Assembly (NCBI GenBank): GCA_001839685.1
Contig: MLAK01000704.1
Span: 56,019 to 120,018 of the forward strand
Reading direction: 5' to 3'
DNA length: 64,000 nt
Source: Tritrichomonas foetus
Taxonomy: Eukaryota; Parabasalia; Tritrichomonadida; Tritrichomonadidae
Below are positions 1 through 9,533 of the stretch, one piece after another. Under the pieces are notes generated by a model, which saw only the letters and a list, made by a program, of their open reading frames with translations, did not search any database and was not told where the DNA came from. Numbering within the stretch: the stretch's first letter is position 1; each line of letters begins with the position of its first letter. The translations under genes were made by a program, and so were the position numbers.

Positions 1-66
1 TCATTGTTTGATCATTATTTCATCATTGCTTGATCATCATTTCTTCATTGTTTGATCATTATTTTT
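1..66. repeat. 22-bp tandem repeat, three copies, cut by the window edge
   Basis: Three adjacent copies of a 22-bp unit containing tcattgtttgatcatta, with one or two substitutions between copies. A related piece (cgttgatcattatttcctca) recurs near position 163. The array begins at base 1, so its full length is unknown. It lies about 460 bp 3' of the gene ending at 528. Confidence 0.75.
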
Positions 67-527
67 GGGCCTTTATAATAATGATAAATTCCATCACATG
101 AGCATATTAATATTTCCATTTAGCAAAAAACTCTCAATACTATGTAGTATAAAGGTGTAATTCGTTGATCATTATTTCCTCATTGTTATATCCTATGCGT
201 GTGATTCCAAGTTCGAGTGAATATTTTTGACACAGGAAAGTCTATTGAAGCATAAAAAGATAAGAAGTGAAATTGAGATGATATCATTCCTTCGATTTCA
301 TATCCACATAAGTGACAATTTTTTTATGAAACGTGATGATATTTCACATCGAAACACAAATCATGAATTCAAAATATTTAAATAGCCAAAGAAACGAAAA
401 AGATTTCGACTTTCATTGAAGAGATTGATTAGACTTCCAATGAACAACAAATGACGATAATTGTCCTGGTGATTTTTATTAAGAAATAAAGTTTTTTATT
501 TTAAATTCAAAATTAAGTCAATCAAAT
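67..527. other. AT-rich spacer, no gene seen
   Basis: Non-coding spacer 3' of the minus-strand gene at 528-1166. All frames are closed by frequent stops, and no RNA gene or long repeat was recognised apart from the array at its left end. Confidence 0.6.
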
Positions 528-1166
528 TTAGTCAACCATTCTAAATCCGATTTCATCACACATGTCACGATAAGTAGTTGATGTTCTTTGAAGGTTTGTA
601 TGAGGCGTTGCTGTCATATTCACAGATGGAACATATCCGTTATATCCAGTTTTGCTGGAGTGGAATTGGAAAGTAAGATCCTCGAGGTTCCTGTCCTCAT
701 GAACTGTCTTTCCCCTATTTCCGGCATACTCGCGCGGAATGTGGCCGTTATAACCTGGCGGATGATGCGTGATTCTGGTTGTCCCTTCAATCTCTGCGCG
801 TGTCTGTTTGCTCAGCCCACGGGATGTTGTTACTGATCTTTTTGTTACTGGGCAGACGCCTGGCGTTCCAAAAAACTGACGGTAATTTGACGTTTGCGAT
901 GGCGGCTCGAGATTTGGACGAACTGTGCTTTGATATTCTGGTGGAAGTTTAAGTAGTTCGAGTTTATTGTTTAATGGACGTGTGTAAACATGGCTTGAAG
1001 CAGTGTCGCAGTGATCGCTTCGATATAAACTTTTGGGAGTATTCGTGTAGTGAACTCCTGTTGTTAATTGCGTGGATAAGTTGCGTCCAATCTCTTTGCG
1101 GACATTCTTGCGCTGGTAATCATAGCCGTAAGTGGTCTCGTCTGGTTTAACAACTCTGGAAATCAT
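528..1166 (-). CDS. candidate ciliary microtubule inner protein (CIMIP2/FAM166-like)
   Basis: A 212-residue basic protein rich in Tyr, Thr, Arg and Asn, with no membrane segment and little helix. It carries PGYNGHIP near residue 137 and a second copy, TGYNGYVP, near residue 173. The motif PGYxGxxP is the hallmark of the FAM166/CIMIP2 family, which binds inside doublet microtubules of cilia and flagella. The extended, Pro/Tyr-rich composition also fits a lumenal filament. Family knowledge suggests a flagellar axoneme role, which suits a multiflagellate protist. The start is an ATG and the stop is TAA followed by A. Function is inferred from the motif alone; another axonemal filament family sharing the motif is possible. 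Confidence 0.6.
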   Translation of the reverse strand: MISRVVKPDETTYGYDYQRKNVRKEIGRNLSTQLTTGVHYTNTPKSLYRSDHCDTASSHVYTRPLNNKLELLKLPPEYQSTVRPNLEPPSQTSNYRQFFGTPGVCPVTKRSVTTSRGLSKQTRAEIEGTTRITHHPPGYNGHIPREYAGNRGKTVHEDRNLEDLTFQFHSSKTGYNGYVPSVNMTATPHTNLQRTSTTYRDMCDEIGFRMVD

Positions 1167-1393
1167 TTTTTGGGATTGAAAACGCGCCTTTTCAAAAATA
1201 TATTTTGTTCGTTAAAATCACCAATGTAAAGTACTGAAAAAATGTCATGATGATGTAAACTACAGAAAAAAATATAGAATAGAAAGAAAAAAAACGACTA
1301 TATGTATTCTATAGTTTATTTGGTAATTAGCCTTGGATTTGGTGAATATCACTTTTTCAGAATTAATATGGCCATTATTTTTTCGTGAATCAA

Positions 1394-2383
1394 ATGGATG
1401 ATTCAACAGCACTTTCAGACTTACATATTCGGAAAATGAGGGCGATCGAAAATCTAGACTTTGAAGCAGCTGAGGAAATTGAAAACGCGATTATAATCGA
1501 AAAAAATATCCAAGCCGAAAAACAAGCCAAGCAAATTTCAAAAGAAATGACTCAAGAATTCTATACGCTACGTTCAAATCATTACAAAAGATTGGATGAT
1601 ATTGAAAAACAGTATGAAATTGATCAAAAAGATATTGAAAATCGCTTTAAATCCATGTTTGAAGAACTTCGCGCTAAACAAATAGAAGAACTCGAATATA
1701 TCGATAAAAAGATGCAAATGGAAATCCACGAAGACTCAATTACGACAGAAACCAATGATTTTATTTATCAAGAATTATTATCACAATCTAGCAAGTTTGC
1801 ATACCTTGGGAGGTTTGATGATGCGAAACAAGCAAAACTCCAAGCAGAAGAGCAATTAAAAACGACACTAAAAACCAGATATGGCGAAATTGAGGAAATA
1901 TATCGGGAAGAAAAAGAAGAATTGATGGAAAAGCACCAAATTGACGCACAAGATGTTTTGGCTCTAAAAGAAACTGAGCTCAAGCATCTTGAAGAGCAGA
2001 AACGGAATAACATCGAAAAAGAAGAAAATATATATAAAGCCTCTATTCATGCACTAAAAAGTAAATGTAATATTAGATGTTCTGTTTTAGATGGCGATAA
2101 AGAAATTAATCAAAAATATGCCAACGATATTATTATCGAAATTGAAAATCTCGAAAATCATGAAAATGTGAAGAAAGAAGAAGAAGAAAGAGTTGCTTCA
2201 AGGCAGAAGTTGAGAACAGCTGCACTAACAAGAACTAGGGAAATAATGAATCGAAACAAACAAGATTTCGAGGAAACAGAAAATTATGTAAAAAGGACGG
2301 CAACTGCAAAATTGCCTAAACGACAACAAAAAGGAAGATTTTTAAAGAAATCTTTCTTCACAACGCAGAATACAGAGTTGTAA
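1394..2383 (+). CDS. coiled-coil protein, function unknown
   Basis: A 329-residue, highly charged protein rich in Glu, Lys and Gln. It has long heptad stretches across roughly residues 10-280 and a basic C-terminal tail. The open frame extends 9 bases further upstream from a GTG, but the first ATG (1394) is the sensible eukaryotic start. There is no recognisable catalytic or membrane domain. It is transcribed away from the CIMIP2-like gene, sharing a 227-bp spacer. A cytoskeletal or flagellar structural role is possible but only inferred from the coiled coil; proteins of this type are very common in trichomonads. Confidence 0.75.
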   Translation: MDDSTALSDLHIRKMRAIENLDFEAAEEIENAIIIEKNIQAEKQAKQISKEMTQEFYTLRSNHYKRLDDIEKQYEIDQKDIENRFKSMFEELRAKQIEELEYIDKKMQMEIHEDSITTETNDFIYQELLSQSSKFAYLGRFDDAKQAKLQAEEQLKTTLKTRYGEIEEIYREEKEELMEKHQIDAQDVLALKETELKHLEEQKRNNIEKEENIYKASIHALKSKCNIRCSVLDGDKEINQKYANDIIIEIENLENHENVKKEEEERVASRQKLRTAALTRTREIMNRNKQDFEETENYVKRTATAKLPKRQQKGRFLKKSFFTTQNTEL

Positions 2384-2919
2384 TTTGTTCTACTTATCAT
2401 ATTTTCTTTTCTAATACTTAGTTTATGCTCAATAATTGTTGTTTTTATATAATAAAATTGCGATTTTTATCTAGAGCTTGGACTTTTATTTGATTTTAAC
2501 CATATTTTCCCACCTTACAATTCTGAAGTTGAACTAGTATCTAGATTATTCATTCTTTTGACATTCATTTTTGTTTTCCATAAATTTTAGAGCTTTTATT
2601 TACCGAATATGTTTTTTGGTATATTTCCCATTCAGATAGATTCGAATTGCCATCTCATTTAGTGTTTACTCGTTGGTCATAGAAATCTATTATTGATGAA
2701 GAAGTGCTTCTGTTCTTTTTGGTGTTTATGGCGTAATGAATGTTTGAAACCTGGGCAGTGATGATTGAACATAATTCTGCAAAATGACTCATTTAATGTA
2801 AATTAGATATGCACAAAATCAATGATTGATAATACAATAAGATTTGATTATGAAAAGTTCATAAAAAATAAAGAAGTGTGGTGAATAATTAGCTCAAAGT
2901 GAAATTTATTAAAAACAAT
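2384..2919. other. spacer between convergent genes
   Basis: A 536-bp AT-rich interval between the coiled-coil gene and the minus-strand PP2C gene, both of which end here. No convincing short gene or repeat was seen. Confidence 0.55.
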
Positions 2920-3675
2920 TTACTTTTCTAAATCAACAATACTAACAACAACTGTAACATCGTCAGGTTTCCCACCACTGAAGAAATAAATTCCATTATT
3001 TATTGCTTCTTTCACAAATGGTGAGTCAAATTCTTTGTCTTCACTATTTTTATAAGCCATCTCTGCTAGTTTTTTGGCGGCTCTTTTCGTAAATACTTTT
3101 GGATTCAAATCGGCTTCATACGCATCATATAACAATTGCTCAATGTCACTATTATATACATTATCCCAAAGGCCATCTGATGCACAGACGATAATATCAC
3201 TAGAATAAACTAATAAACTATCAAGAGTTCCATTTGAAGGAACTGTATTTGATTGAAAACCAAGTTGATATGGAAAATTGAAACGATGTGAAGTGGTTTT
3301 CGTTTGAAAAATGTTTTTAAACTCACGATATACATGACATCCAGAATCACCAACATTAATAATTGATAAATTATTATCATTTAATTTAGCAATTGTCGCA
3401 GTTGTTGAACCAACAATCGTTTTATCAACTTTTTCATAAGCATTTTCAAGAATATCAAGAGGGTTTGGTAAATATGAATATTCTTTAGAATAATCCATTA
3501 AGTCATGGCTATATTTAGCTGAGTTTGAGCCAGGAATATTCGACCACCCTCCAACTCCATCAGCTACGCCAACTGCAGAATTTTTTTTAGAAACAAAACA
3601 AGCATCTTCCCCACCAAAAAGGACTTTTGATGGATGTGGGATTTGGAAACATGAACTCAGCAACAAGAAATTCAT
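2920..3675 (-). CDS. PP2C-family Ser/Thr phosphatase, PTC7-like
   Basis: A 251-residue metal-dependent phosphatase (PPM family). GGEDA near residue 21 and VADGVGGW near residue 38 provide the first metal-binding aspartates. NVGDSG, ASDGLWDN and a C-terminal KPDDVTV supply the others, so the active site looks complete. The short length and the GGEDA...DGVGGW spacing match the PTC7/PPTC7 subgroup rather than large PP2Cs. The frame is open 60 bases further upstream, but only to a TTG; the first ATG is at 3675 and gives MNFLLLSSCFQIPHPSKV, directly before the domain. PTC7 proteins are mitochondrial in yeast and animals. Whether this one enters hydrogenosomes cannot be told. Confidence 0.9.
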   Translation of the reverse strand: MNFLLLSSCFQIPHPSKVLFGGEDACFVSKKNSAVGVADGVGGWSNIPGSNSAKYSHDLMDYSKEYSYLPNPLDILENAYEKVDKTIVGSTTATIAKLNDNNLSIINVGDSGCHVYREFKNIFQTKTTSHRFNFPYQLGFQSNTVPSNGTLDSLLVYSSDIIVCASDGLWDNVYNSDIEQLLYDAYEADLNPKVFTKRAAKKLAEMAYKNSEDKEFDSPFVKEAINNGIYFFSGGKPDDVTVVVSIVDLEK

Positions 3676-4017
3676 ATAAAATGAAATTATTTGATTATTT
3701 TTAAATTTAGAAAAATTTTCAAAGCTTTCATTCAATTACAAATTTCGTAAACTTCTTAAATTGTGAATAACCGTCCAACCATCAAAACAAGTTTCGCCTT
3801 CAGTATATTGTTTGCCAATAATTTATTTATTAAAATTAATATAAAAATTATTTCTCATTCCAATGTTCTAAAATATCTTTGATATATCAATTTTTCGAAA
3901 AATGAATTTCCCAGAATTTTAGAAATTAAAATTAAAGTCATCAAAGGTTAATGGTTCGATAAAAATTCAATTTATTTTTATTTTGTTTGTTTTACAAAAT
4001 TTCCGGTGGTAGATAAA
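3676..4017. other. divergent promoter spacer
   Basis: A 342-bp AT-rich interval separating the starts of the PP2C gene (minus) and the hypothetical gene at 4018 (plus). It must hold both promoters, but no motif was recognised with confidence. Confidence 0.45.
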
Positions 4018-5199
4018 ATGACAAATCCCCAAAACACGCCACCACCAAAAGAATTAACATGCGACGAATATATAAGCTACCTCGAGAACCAATTGAAAAA
4101 CTTGAAGAATGTACGGCAACAATTTCTCCAAAAGAAAATGATTCCACCTCAATATGAAGAAGAAACGATGAAATGTTTACGTCAGCTTCAGTATGGCATC
4201 GACGGGGTTAGACATACGTTTCTTCCTTTAGTTATTCCATCATATTTACAAATTTCAATAACGCCGCCTTCGTGGATAAAATTATCTCCTATTCAAATTT
4301 CCGAATATGCGAATTATTCTATTCAAAACGACATAGAACAAAAGGAAATGCTCAGGAAATTCAGACGTCCTGGCATGAGGCGCGCAGATATTCAAAGGGC
4401 AGCCCAAATATTAAATATTCAACAAAATAAAACCCTGGAGCTGATGAAATGGAATCAATCAAATTTCTTATGTTCCATTCTTTCAAATTCTCTCCGGCCG
4501 AAAGTTGTCGCGTCAGATAATTATTCGCCATCATTATTAAAATTAATCAAATGTTATATTGATGAAAATAGTTTGGATTATCCAGTAAATGATGATGCTG
4601 TTTCTCTATTAATGATTTCACTTTTTGATGATGATGGACCACTTGCAGACGGCTATCCAAAAACCAAAACAGTTCAGCAAGAAGTTTCTGTAATTGCAAC
4701 AACATTATGTAAATTATCATATGGCTATCCAATAGAAAAGATGGTTGGCAATGTAATTTCTTATATTGCTGATTTAAGACATGATCAATTGTTACAACCA
4801 CTTGAAAAAACAGTTGCTGATATTAATAAAGTATTGAAAGATGCAATAGATATTCTTGGATCTGATGCAACAATGGCTGACTTTGGTACTGAAGGTGTTT
4901 CAAGTCTTTTAATGACAGATTCACTCAAAAAAGCGAATAAATCACGTAAAGTTGATAAAATAGCAAGTTATTTACAAGAAGCAGGCCAGAGCGCCCTTGA
5001 TGAAGCAAACTCAAAAACAGCAGCAGCAAATATGATTGCAGCAGCATTGATTTCTGAAAATTTGGTAAATATTCCATTAAATTTCATGTATGCAATAACT
5101 TGGTGCTCTGATTCGCTGTTAACGTCGTTTACCAATCAACCACTTTATCTTCAGGCATTTGATGCGCTTCTTCATGTTTTACCTGATTTTGGCGAATGA
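4018..5199 (+). CDS. hypothetical helical protein
   Basis: A 393-residue protein I do not recognise. The N-terminal 60 residues are polar with a short coiled-coil-like stretch. Residues about 85-140 are basic, including FRRPGMRR. The rest is predominantly helical, alternating hydrophobic and polar runs, which suggests an all-alpha fold. There are no membrane segments, signal peptide or catalytic motif. The frame opens upstream at a GTG four codons earlier, but the ATG at 4018 is preferred. It runs convergently toward the B56 gene. Confidence 0.7.
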   Translation: MTNPQNTPPPKELTCDEYISYLENQLKNLKNVRQQFLQKKMIPPQYEEETMKCLRQLQYGIDGVRHTFLPLVIPSYLQISITPPSWIKLSPIQISEYANYSIQNDIEQKEMLRKFRRPGMRRADIQRAAQILNIQQNKTLELMKWNQSNFLCSILSNSLRPKVVASDNYSPSLLKLIKCYIDENSLDYPVNDDAVSLLMISLFDDDGPLADGYPKTKTVQQEVSVIATTLCKLSYGYPIEKMVGNVISYIADLRHDQLLQPLEKTVADINKVLKDAIDILGSDATMADFGTEGVSSLLMTDSLKKANKSRKVDKIASYLQEAGQSALDEANSKTAAANMIAAALISENLVNIPLNFMYAITWCSDSLLTSFTNQPLYLQAFDALLHVLPDFGE

Positions 5200-5478
5200 A
5201 TTTTTATTATATTTTTTATTTGATTTCTAAATATTGTTTTATATGTAAACTCTTGGAATTTTCTCTTTCGACCAATTAATTTTCTTTTCAACTGTTCAAA
5301 AAGCACACTAATATTCCAAATAATGAAAAATCACTTTCCTAAAAAATCAATGCAGTTTTTTTCAATAAAATATATTTTTTAAAAAGACAATTTTTAAATA
5401 ACAGAAAAATATACATGAACAAAATATGATTAGAATTCTGCTGATGATGATTCATATGCTCGAACAAAGATAAATAAA

Positions 5479-7017
5479 CTATGATTGATTCAGTTTTCTA
5501 GAATAAGGATCAATTGATTCCAATCCTTCAAATAGCATAGATAAAAGATGTAGCTCCCATCTTTTTTGCTTTGGGTTTTCTTCAAAAGTAATAATTAGAT
5601 ATTTCCATTTTGCTGCACGAGTTAACCCATTCATCAAACTTACAGACTTCAACTTTTTAAGGTTTTCGCCGGTCGCCATAAAAATTTCTTTATTATTTTT
5701 GTGTAATACATTTAAAACAGCGGATACAATAAGCCTGATTTCTGGATTCCAATAAGTCATTCCAACTTCGTACAATGTTGGAATTATTAAAGGATAAGAA
5801 ACAGAAGGTTCAATTGTCATCAACCAAACAAAATCATTCACTTCCCACATAGACAAAACTTTTTCAGAGATAGCAGCATGACACCCATTTAACGAACGCA
5901 TCAATTGTGGACAAATTAAACGAATACATTCTTTCAGAAATGTTTCATCAACAAAACTAGAAAGAAGTGCAATTTCATCAATGAAAATGATTTGTTTCTC
6001 AGGATGCATAACAGGCCAATTATGTAATATTACTTTTAATACATCAATTACAAGTTGATGATCATGCTCAAGGAATTGAGTTACACATGAAAATAGTTCT
6101 CTTGCAAAATATCTCAAGTAATTATTTTTATGCAATGGAAGAATTACCTCATGAAAAATTTTGAGGTGTCGAGGCTTTAATGGTTTTGGAAAACCAGCGA
6201 TGATCCCAGTAAGCGCGTATAGAATAGGTTTTGCGGAAGTAAAAGGTTCGTTTTCATAAATTATCCGTGTTAGTGAAAAAATGGCAACATTTATTGCAAA
6301 TTGTTGTAATTTAGGTACTTTTTCAAATAACACTAAAAATAACTTTGATAGTTTTTTTTGTTCTTTATCATTTGTTGTTCGGCATTTATATATTGCGAGC
6401 TTAATAATATCTCCACATAAAGGGAGACATGCATTTGGGTCAAATTGTGGAAGAGAAAAAAATTGAATAGCAATTTCATAAACAAGGCTAAAATGAACCC
6501 ATTCACGAGGAACAATTTGATCTGTTAACATATAATAATCATAGGTTGAATACCATTCTGGCGGAATTGGAGAAGGTGTTCTTAAAATATGAATTGCTAT
6601 TAATGAAAAAATGCAGTTATAAATTTTTTCGTCATTTGATATTTTCGGATAATTTTCTTTGAGAACTGATAAAATTTCTCGTAAAACATCATCTTTGGCT
6701 ATAATAAAAGCGTCTGTGGTGTGCTTTGAAAAATCGCAAATTTGATAACATTGCTTCACTTTTTTGATAAACAATTCGTCAACATCGGCTGGTTTTGCTG
6801 TTATCAACATTGGTAAAACTGGAAATGAAAGTCCTTTTAAATGTGTTTTGGTTGTTGTACTGGTTGGTTCATGGTTAATTGGATCTTTTTTTTTCGAATC
6901 TAACAATGATGAACTCTTTGAACGAACTGTTTGAGAAGAAGATACGTTTGGTGAAAAATTAGGTCGCAGAATTTTTGGTTTGCCTATTTTTATTGTATTG
7001 GTGAGAGGCTTTTTCAT
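5479..7017 (-). CDS. PP2A regulatory subunit B56 (B')
   Basis: A 512-residue protein. The first about 70 residues are Ser/Lys-rich and disordered (IGKPKILRPNFSP). From about residue 75 to 490 it follows the B56 HEAT-like repeat domain. Recognisable landmarks are KPRHLKIFHEVILPLHK, VTQFLEHDHQLVIDVLKVI with NWP, MHPEKQIIFIDEI and a late YWNPEIRLIVSAVLNVLHK. B56 subunits select substrates for protein phosphatase 2A, reading LxxIxE motifs in animals. The length fits the family. The stop is TAG. It is divergent from the LisH-like gene, and their 226-bp spacer contains a perfect GTTAAC dyad. Confidence 0.92.
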   Translation of the reverse strand: MKKPLTNTIKIGKPKILRPNFSPNVSSSQTVRSKSSSLLDSKKKDPINHEPTSTTTKTHLKGLSFPVLPMLITAKPADVDELFIKKVKQCYQICDFSKHTTDAFIIAKDDVLREILSVLKENYPKISNDEKIYNCIFSLIAIHILRTPSPIPPEWYSTYDYYMLTDQIVPREWVHFSLVYEIAIQFFSLPQFDPNACLPLCGDIIKLAIYKCRTTNDKEQKKLSKLFLVLFEKVPKLQQFAINVAIFSLTRIIYENEPFTSAKPILYALTGIIAGFPKPLKPRHLKIFHEVILPLHKNNYLRYFARELFSCVTQFLEHDHQLVIDVLKVILHNWPVMHPEKQIIFIDEIALLSSFVDETFLKECIRLICPQLMRSLNGCHAAISEKVLSMWEVNDFVWLMTIEPSVSYPLIIPTLYEVGMTYWNPEIRLIVSAVLNVLHKNNKEIFMATGENLKKLKSVSLMNGLTRAAKWKYLIITFEENPKQKRWELHLLSMLFEGLESIDPYSRKLNQS

Positions 7018-7058
7018 GATAAGAATGATTTAACGATTTATTAAACGTGCCCTGAGAT

Positions 7059-7090
7059 AAATAGTTAACCGTATCTTTAGTTAACTATTT
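7059..7090. promoter_or_regulatory. inverted repeat with GTTAAC core in a divergent promoter
   Basis: Two perfect 11-bp arms, AAATAGTTAAC and GTTAACTATTT, are separated by 10 bases. They lie in the 226-bp interval between the starts of the B56 gene and the LisH-like gene. TAACGATT occurs nearby at about 7031. Both resemble the TAAC core bound by Myb-like factors in Trichomonas, but binding is inferred only. Confidence 0.35.
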
Positions 7091-7243
7091 TTGTTATTTG
7101 ATTTATTATTTAAATATTCATATAAACTATTGGATTTCAAATAAAGTTTTCAATATTGAAAGAAAGCTTTGAATTACGCGAACGTTAAAAATCATCAGTT
7201 TTTATTTTTTTCTCTTCCTTTTTTCCTGAAAAAACACGAGAAA

Positions 7244-7747
7244 ATGTCAGTCCTACCTACACCAAAATCACCGCTATCGCCAGTTCGCCCACACGTTCAT
7301 GGAGAAGACAAAAAGCAAGACGATCTCGATAAGAAAACAGTCCAAGCAGTTGCTGAAGCTGGTGGACCAAATCACATTCAAGCCGAATATTTCAATCTCA
7401 TCTGTAAATCCGTTCTTGGCAGTGAAAATGAAAAATTCAAAGAACTCCAGCCAAAATTAGATATTCCAGATTACGAATATTATAGTCGCGCTGTCAAGCT
7501 TGTTTTAGCATACTTACTTAGACACAGAATGACATATACAGTATCTTGCATCCGCCACGAATACGGCAAATGCCCCAAGCAAACTGGATTCAATAAACCA
7601 TCTGAAGTTGATTCTTACATCAAAGAATTAATCGGCCCACTTGGATCACGTTCAACTACTCGTTCGACAACACGCTCAACATCACGCGCCAGCTCAGTCA
7701 GCGATGGAAGAGACATCAACACTGTTCCAGTCACGCCAAAAGTATAA
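7244..7747 (+). CDS. small protein with LisH-like segment and Arg/Ser/Thr tail
   Basis: A 167-residue protein starting MSVLPTPKSPLSPVRPHV. The open frame begins 75 bases earlier at a TTG, but the first ATG is at 7244. Residues about 75-110 (YYSRAVKLVLAYLLRHRM and following) look like a LisH-type dimerisation helix pair, as in centrosomal and ciliary proteins. The C-terminus has a RSTTRSTTRSTSRASS repeat, a likely phosphorylated, microtubule- or nucleic-acid-binding tail. The LisH assignment is a pattern judgement. The stop is TAAA and a 23-bp minisatellite begins 78 bp downstream. Confidence 0.75.
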   Translation: MSVLPTPKSPLSPVRPHVHGEDKKQDDLDKKTVQAVAEAGGPNHIQAEYFNLICKSVLGSENEKFKELQPKLDIPDYEYYSRAVKLVLAYLLRHRMTYTVSCIRHEYGKCPKQTGFNKPSEVDSYIKELIGPLGSRSTTRSTTRSTSRASSVSDGRDINTVPVTPKV

Positions 7748-7824
7748 AAAAATGATCATAATAATTTACTTTTCTGAATTAAACGAAAACAACGAACTTC
7801 ATTCTTCATATTTTCTTTCATTTA

Positions 7825-8007
7825 TATCTTCTTTGTTTTTATCTTGATATCTTCTTTGTTTCTATCTTGGTATCTTCTTTGTTTCTTCCTTGATATCTTC
7901 TCTGTTTCTTTCTTGATATCTTCTTTGTTTTTATCTTGATATCTTCTTTGTTTCTTTCTTGATATCTTCTCTGTTTTCTATCTTGATATCTTCTTTGTTT
8001 CTTTGTG
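7825..8007. repeat. 23-bp minisatellite, about eight copies
   Basis: Eight consecutive units of 23 bp (one of 24) built on tatcttctttgtttc followed by tatcttga or tttcttga. Copies differ by only a few substitutions. The array is strongly pyrimidine-biased on the plus strand. It lies in the 3' flank of the LisH-like gene, between convergent genes. Confidence 0.9.
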
Positions 8008-8126
8008 TAGAAACTTTGTAATGAATCTTCAACTTCTGAAAAATTTCGATCTAAAAATGATAAACAAACAAAATGAAAATCATGATAAAATTATTTACAA
8101 ATAAACACAATAAAATTATATACATT

Positions 8127-9326
8127 TCATTCAATTTCCATAGTAAATGTTCCATCAGGTCTACAAAAGAATTTATATGTTTTGTTATCAATAATTTTTG
8201 TAAACACTTCAACGTCATTTTCTTCATTATTTTCATTTTCATTTTCATCTTCTTCATAAAACGATCCCGTTTGAGTCGTGTTATCATCATTCTTTTCAAG
8301 GTTTTGGATTTTCTCTTGCAATTGGTCAAGTTTATTCAGTAATGCAACAATTTGTGATTCTTCTCGTGCCTGTTCAATTTGGTCAAGTATTGAATTTTCT
8401 TGTTCAATTGATTCATTTTTCATAATTTGATCAAATTCTTCAGAAAGTTGATTTTGAATTGATTCGATTAATGAATTTCCTCTTCTAGATGCAGCTTCAA
8501 TAGCTGTATTTAATTTTTGTAATTTTTGTGAAGTCGCATTTTCAATTTCTGCTGTAAGTGAAGAAAATGATTTTTGGAGAGTTTCTTTATCATTTTGCAT
8601 TCTTGATGATAAAGAATCAGCTTCAGCCATTCCTTTTGTGGCCATTTTGTCCATTTTTTTAATCATCTCATCGGCATCTGATATCTTATCATCGATGTCT
8701 GCACAGACTTCTCTTTCTAAGTCACTTAACATTTTACTAACTTGATCCTTAGTTTTTTCTATTGTTTTCTCATTTTGAGTGCACTTTTGGAGCAAACTAG
8801 CAATATCAGATTTCATTATTTCCACGGATTTTGGCAACTTTGTCATATTTTCAAGCGACGACGAAAGATTTTGTGATTTTTCATTGATATTTGTTGACAA
8901 AGTCGCTAAATTTTTCAATGAGTGATCAAATTCTTCCCTGAAATCACAAAAGCTATCATTAACAGGACGGAGCAAGCGTGGAGCTGCGAGAGCTGATGAT
9001 GTTTGTGATGTTAAAGTTAATGATTGAACTTTGCGTGATAAATCGATCGATTTGTGATGCATTTCCTTCATTTTAATTTGGATATCGTTGAGTTGATCGC
9101 TGAAATTGAAATTTGATTTGCTTTTAATTGACTGAGCTCTAGTTATCGTTTTTGCGAATGTTCTTTCAAGCTGACTGACTTTTGGCGCGATATTATCGAA
9201 TGATGATAATAAATCATCTCGAAAAGACTGCATCAAACTTGGGTCAACGGGATCATCGCCACTTTCTTCGTATGCTTTAGATTCTGTTGTTGAAAATATT
9301 GGTGGTAAATTTGATGGCTCATTCAT
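8127..9326 (-). CDS. coiled-coil protein with acidic C-terminal tract
   Basis: A 399-residue protein. Residues about 30-340 form long amphipathic heptads rich in Ser, Gln, Lys and Glu, with the tightest coiled coil at about 155-340. An acidic Glu/Asn run (EEDENENENNEENDVE) follows near residue 360. The last about 25 residues (KTYKFFCRPDGTFTMEIE) look like a small folded cap. There is no membrane or enzymatic motif. The start is ATG and the stop TGA. A structural or cytoskeletal role is plausible, not shown. Confidence 0.75.
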   Translation of the reverse strand: MNEPSNLPPIFSTTESKAYEESGDDPVDPSLMQSFRDDLLSSFDNIAPKVSQLERTFAKTITRAQSIKSKSNFNFSDQLNDIQIKMKEMHHKSIDLSRKVQSLTLTSQTSSALAAPRLLRPVNDSFCDFREEFDHSLKNLATLSTNINEKSQNLSSSLENMTKLPKSVEIMKSDIASLLQKCTQNEKTIEKTKDQVSKMLSDLEREVCADIDDKISDADEMIKKMDKMATKGMAEADSLSSRMQNDKETLQKSFSSLTAEIENATSQKLQKLNTAIEAASRRGNSLIESIQNQLSEEFDQIMKNESIEQENSILDQIEQAREESQIVALLNKLDQLQEKIQNLEKNDDNTTQTGSFYEEDENENENNEENDVEVFTKIIDNKTYKFFCRPDGTFTMEIE

Positions 9327-9533
9327 TAATTAATAAATTCGTTTCTCCAACGTACAAAAAGTGTCGATTGATGAAGGTGAATTTTACATGAGTAATTAAC
9401 CATATATTATGAACAAATATTTATTCAAAATCATTTCATAATTGACATATTTTAAGACTTTGGAGATATCAGGAAAATAGTGAAAAAGTTACCATTCACC
9501 TAAAAATTATGAAAAAGTTGACAAAAGTTTGAA

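Noticed and set aside
7825..8007. Regular repeat that could suggest a CRISPR array
   Set aside because: Units are directly adjacent with no unique spacers, and the genome is eukaryotic.
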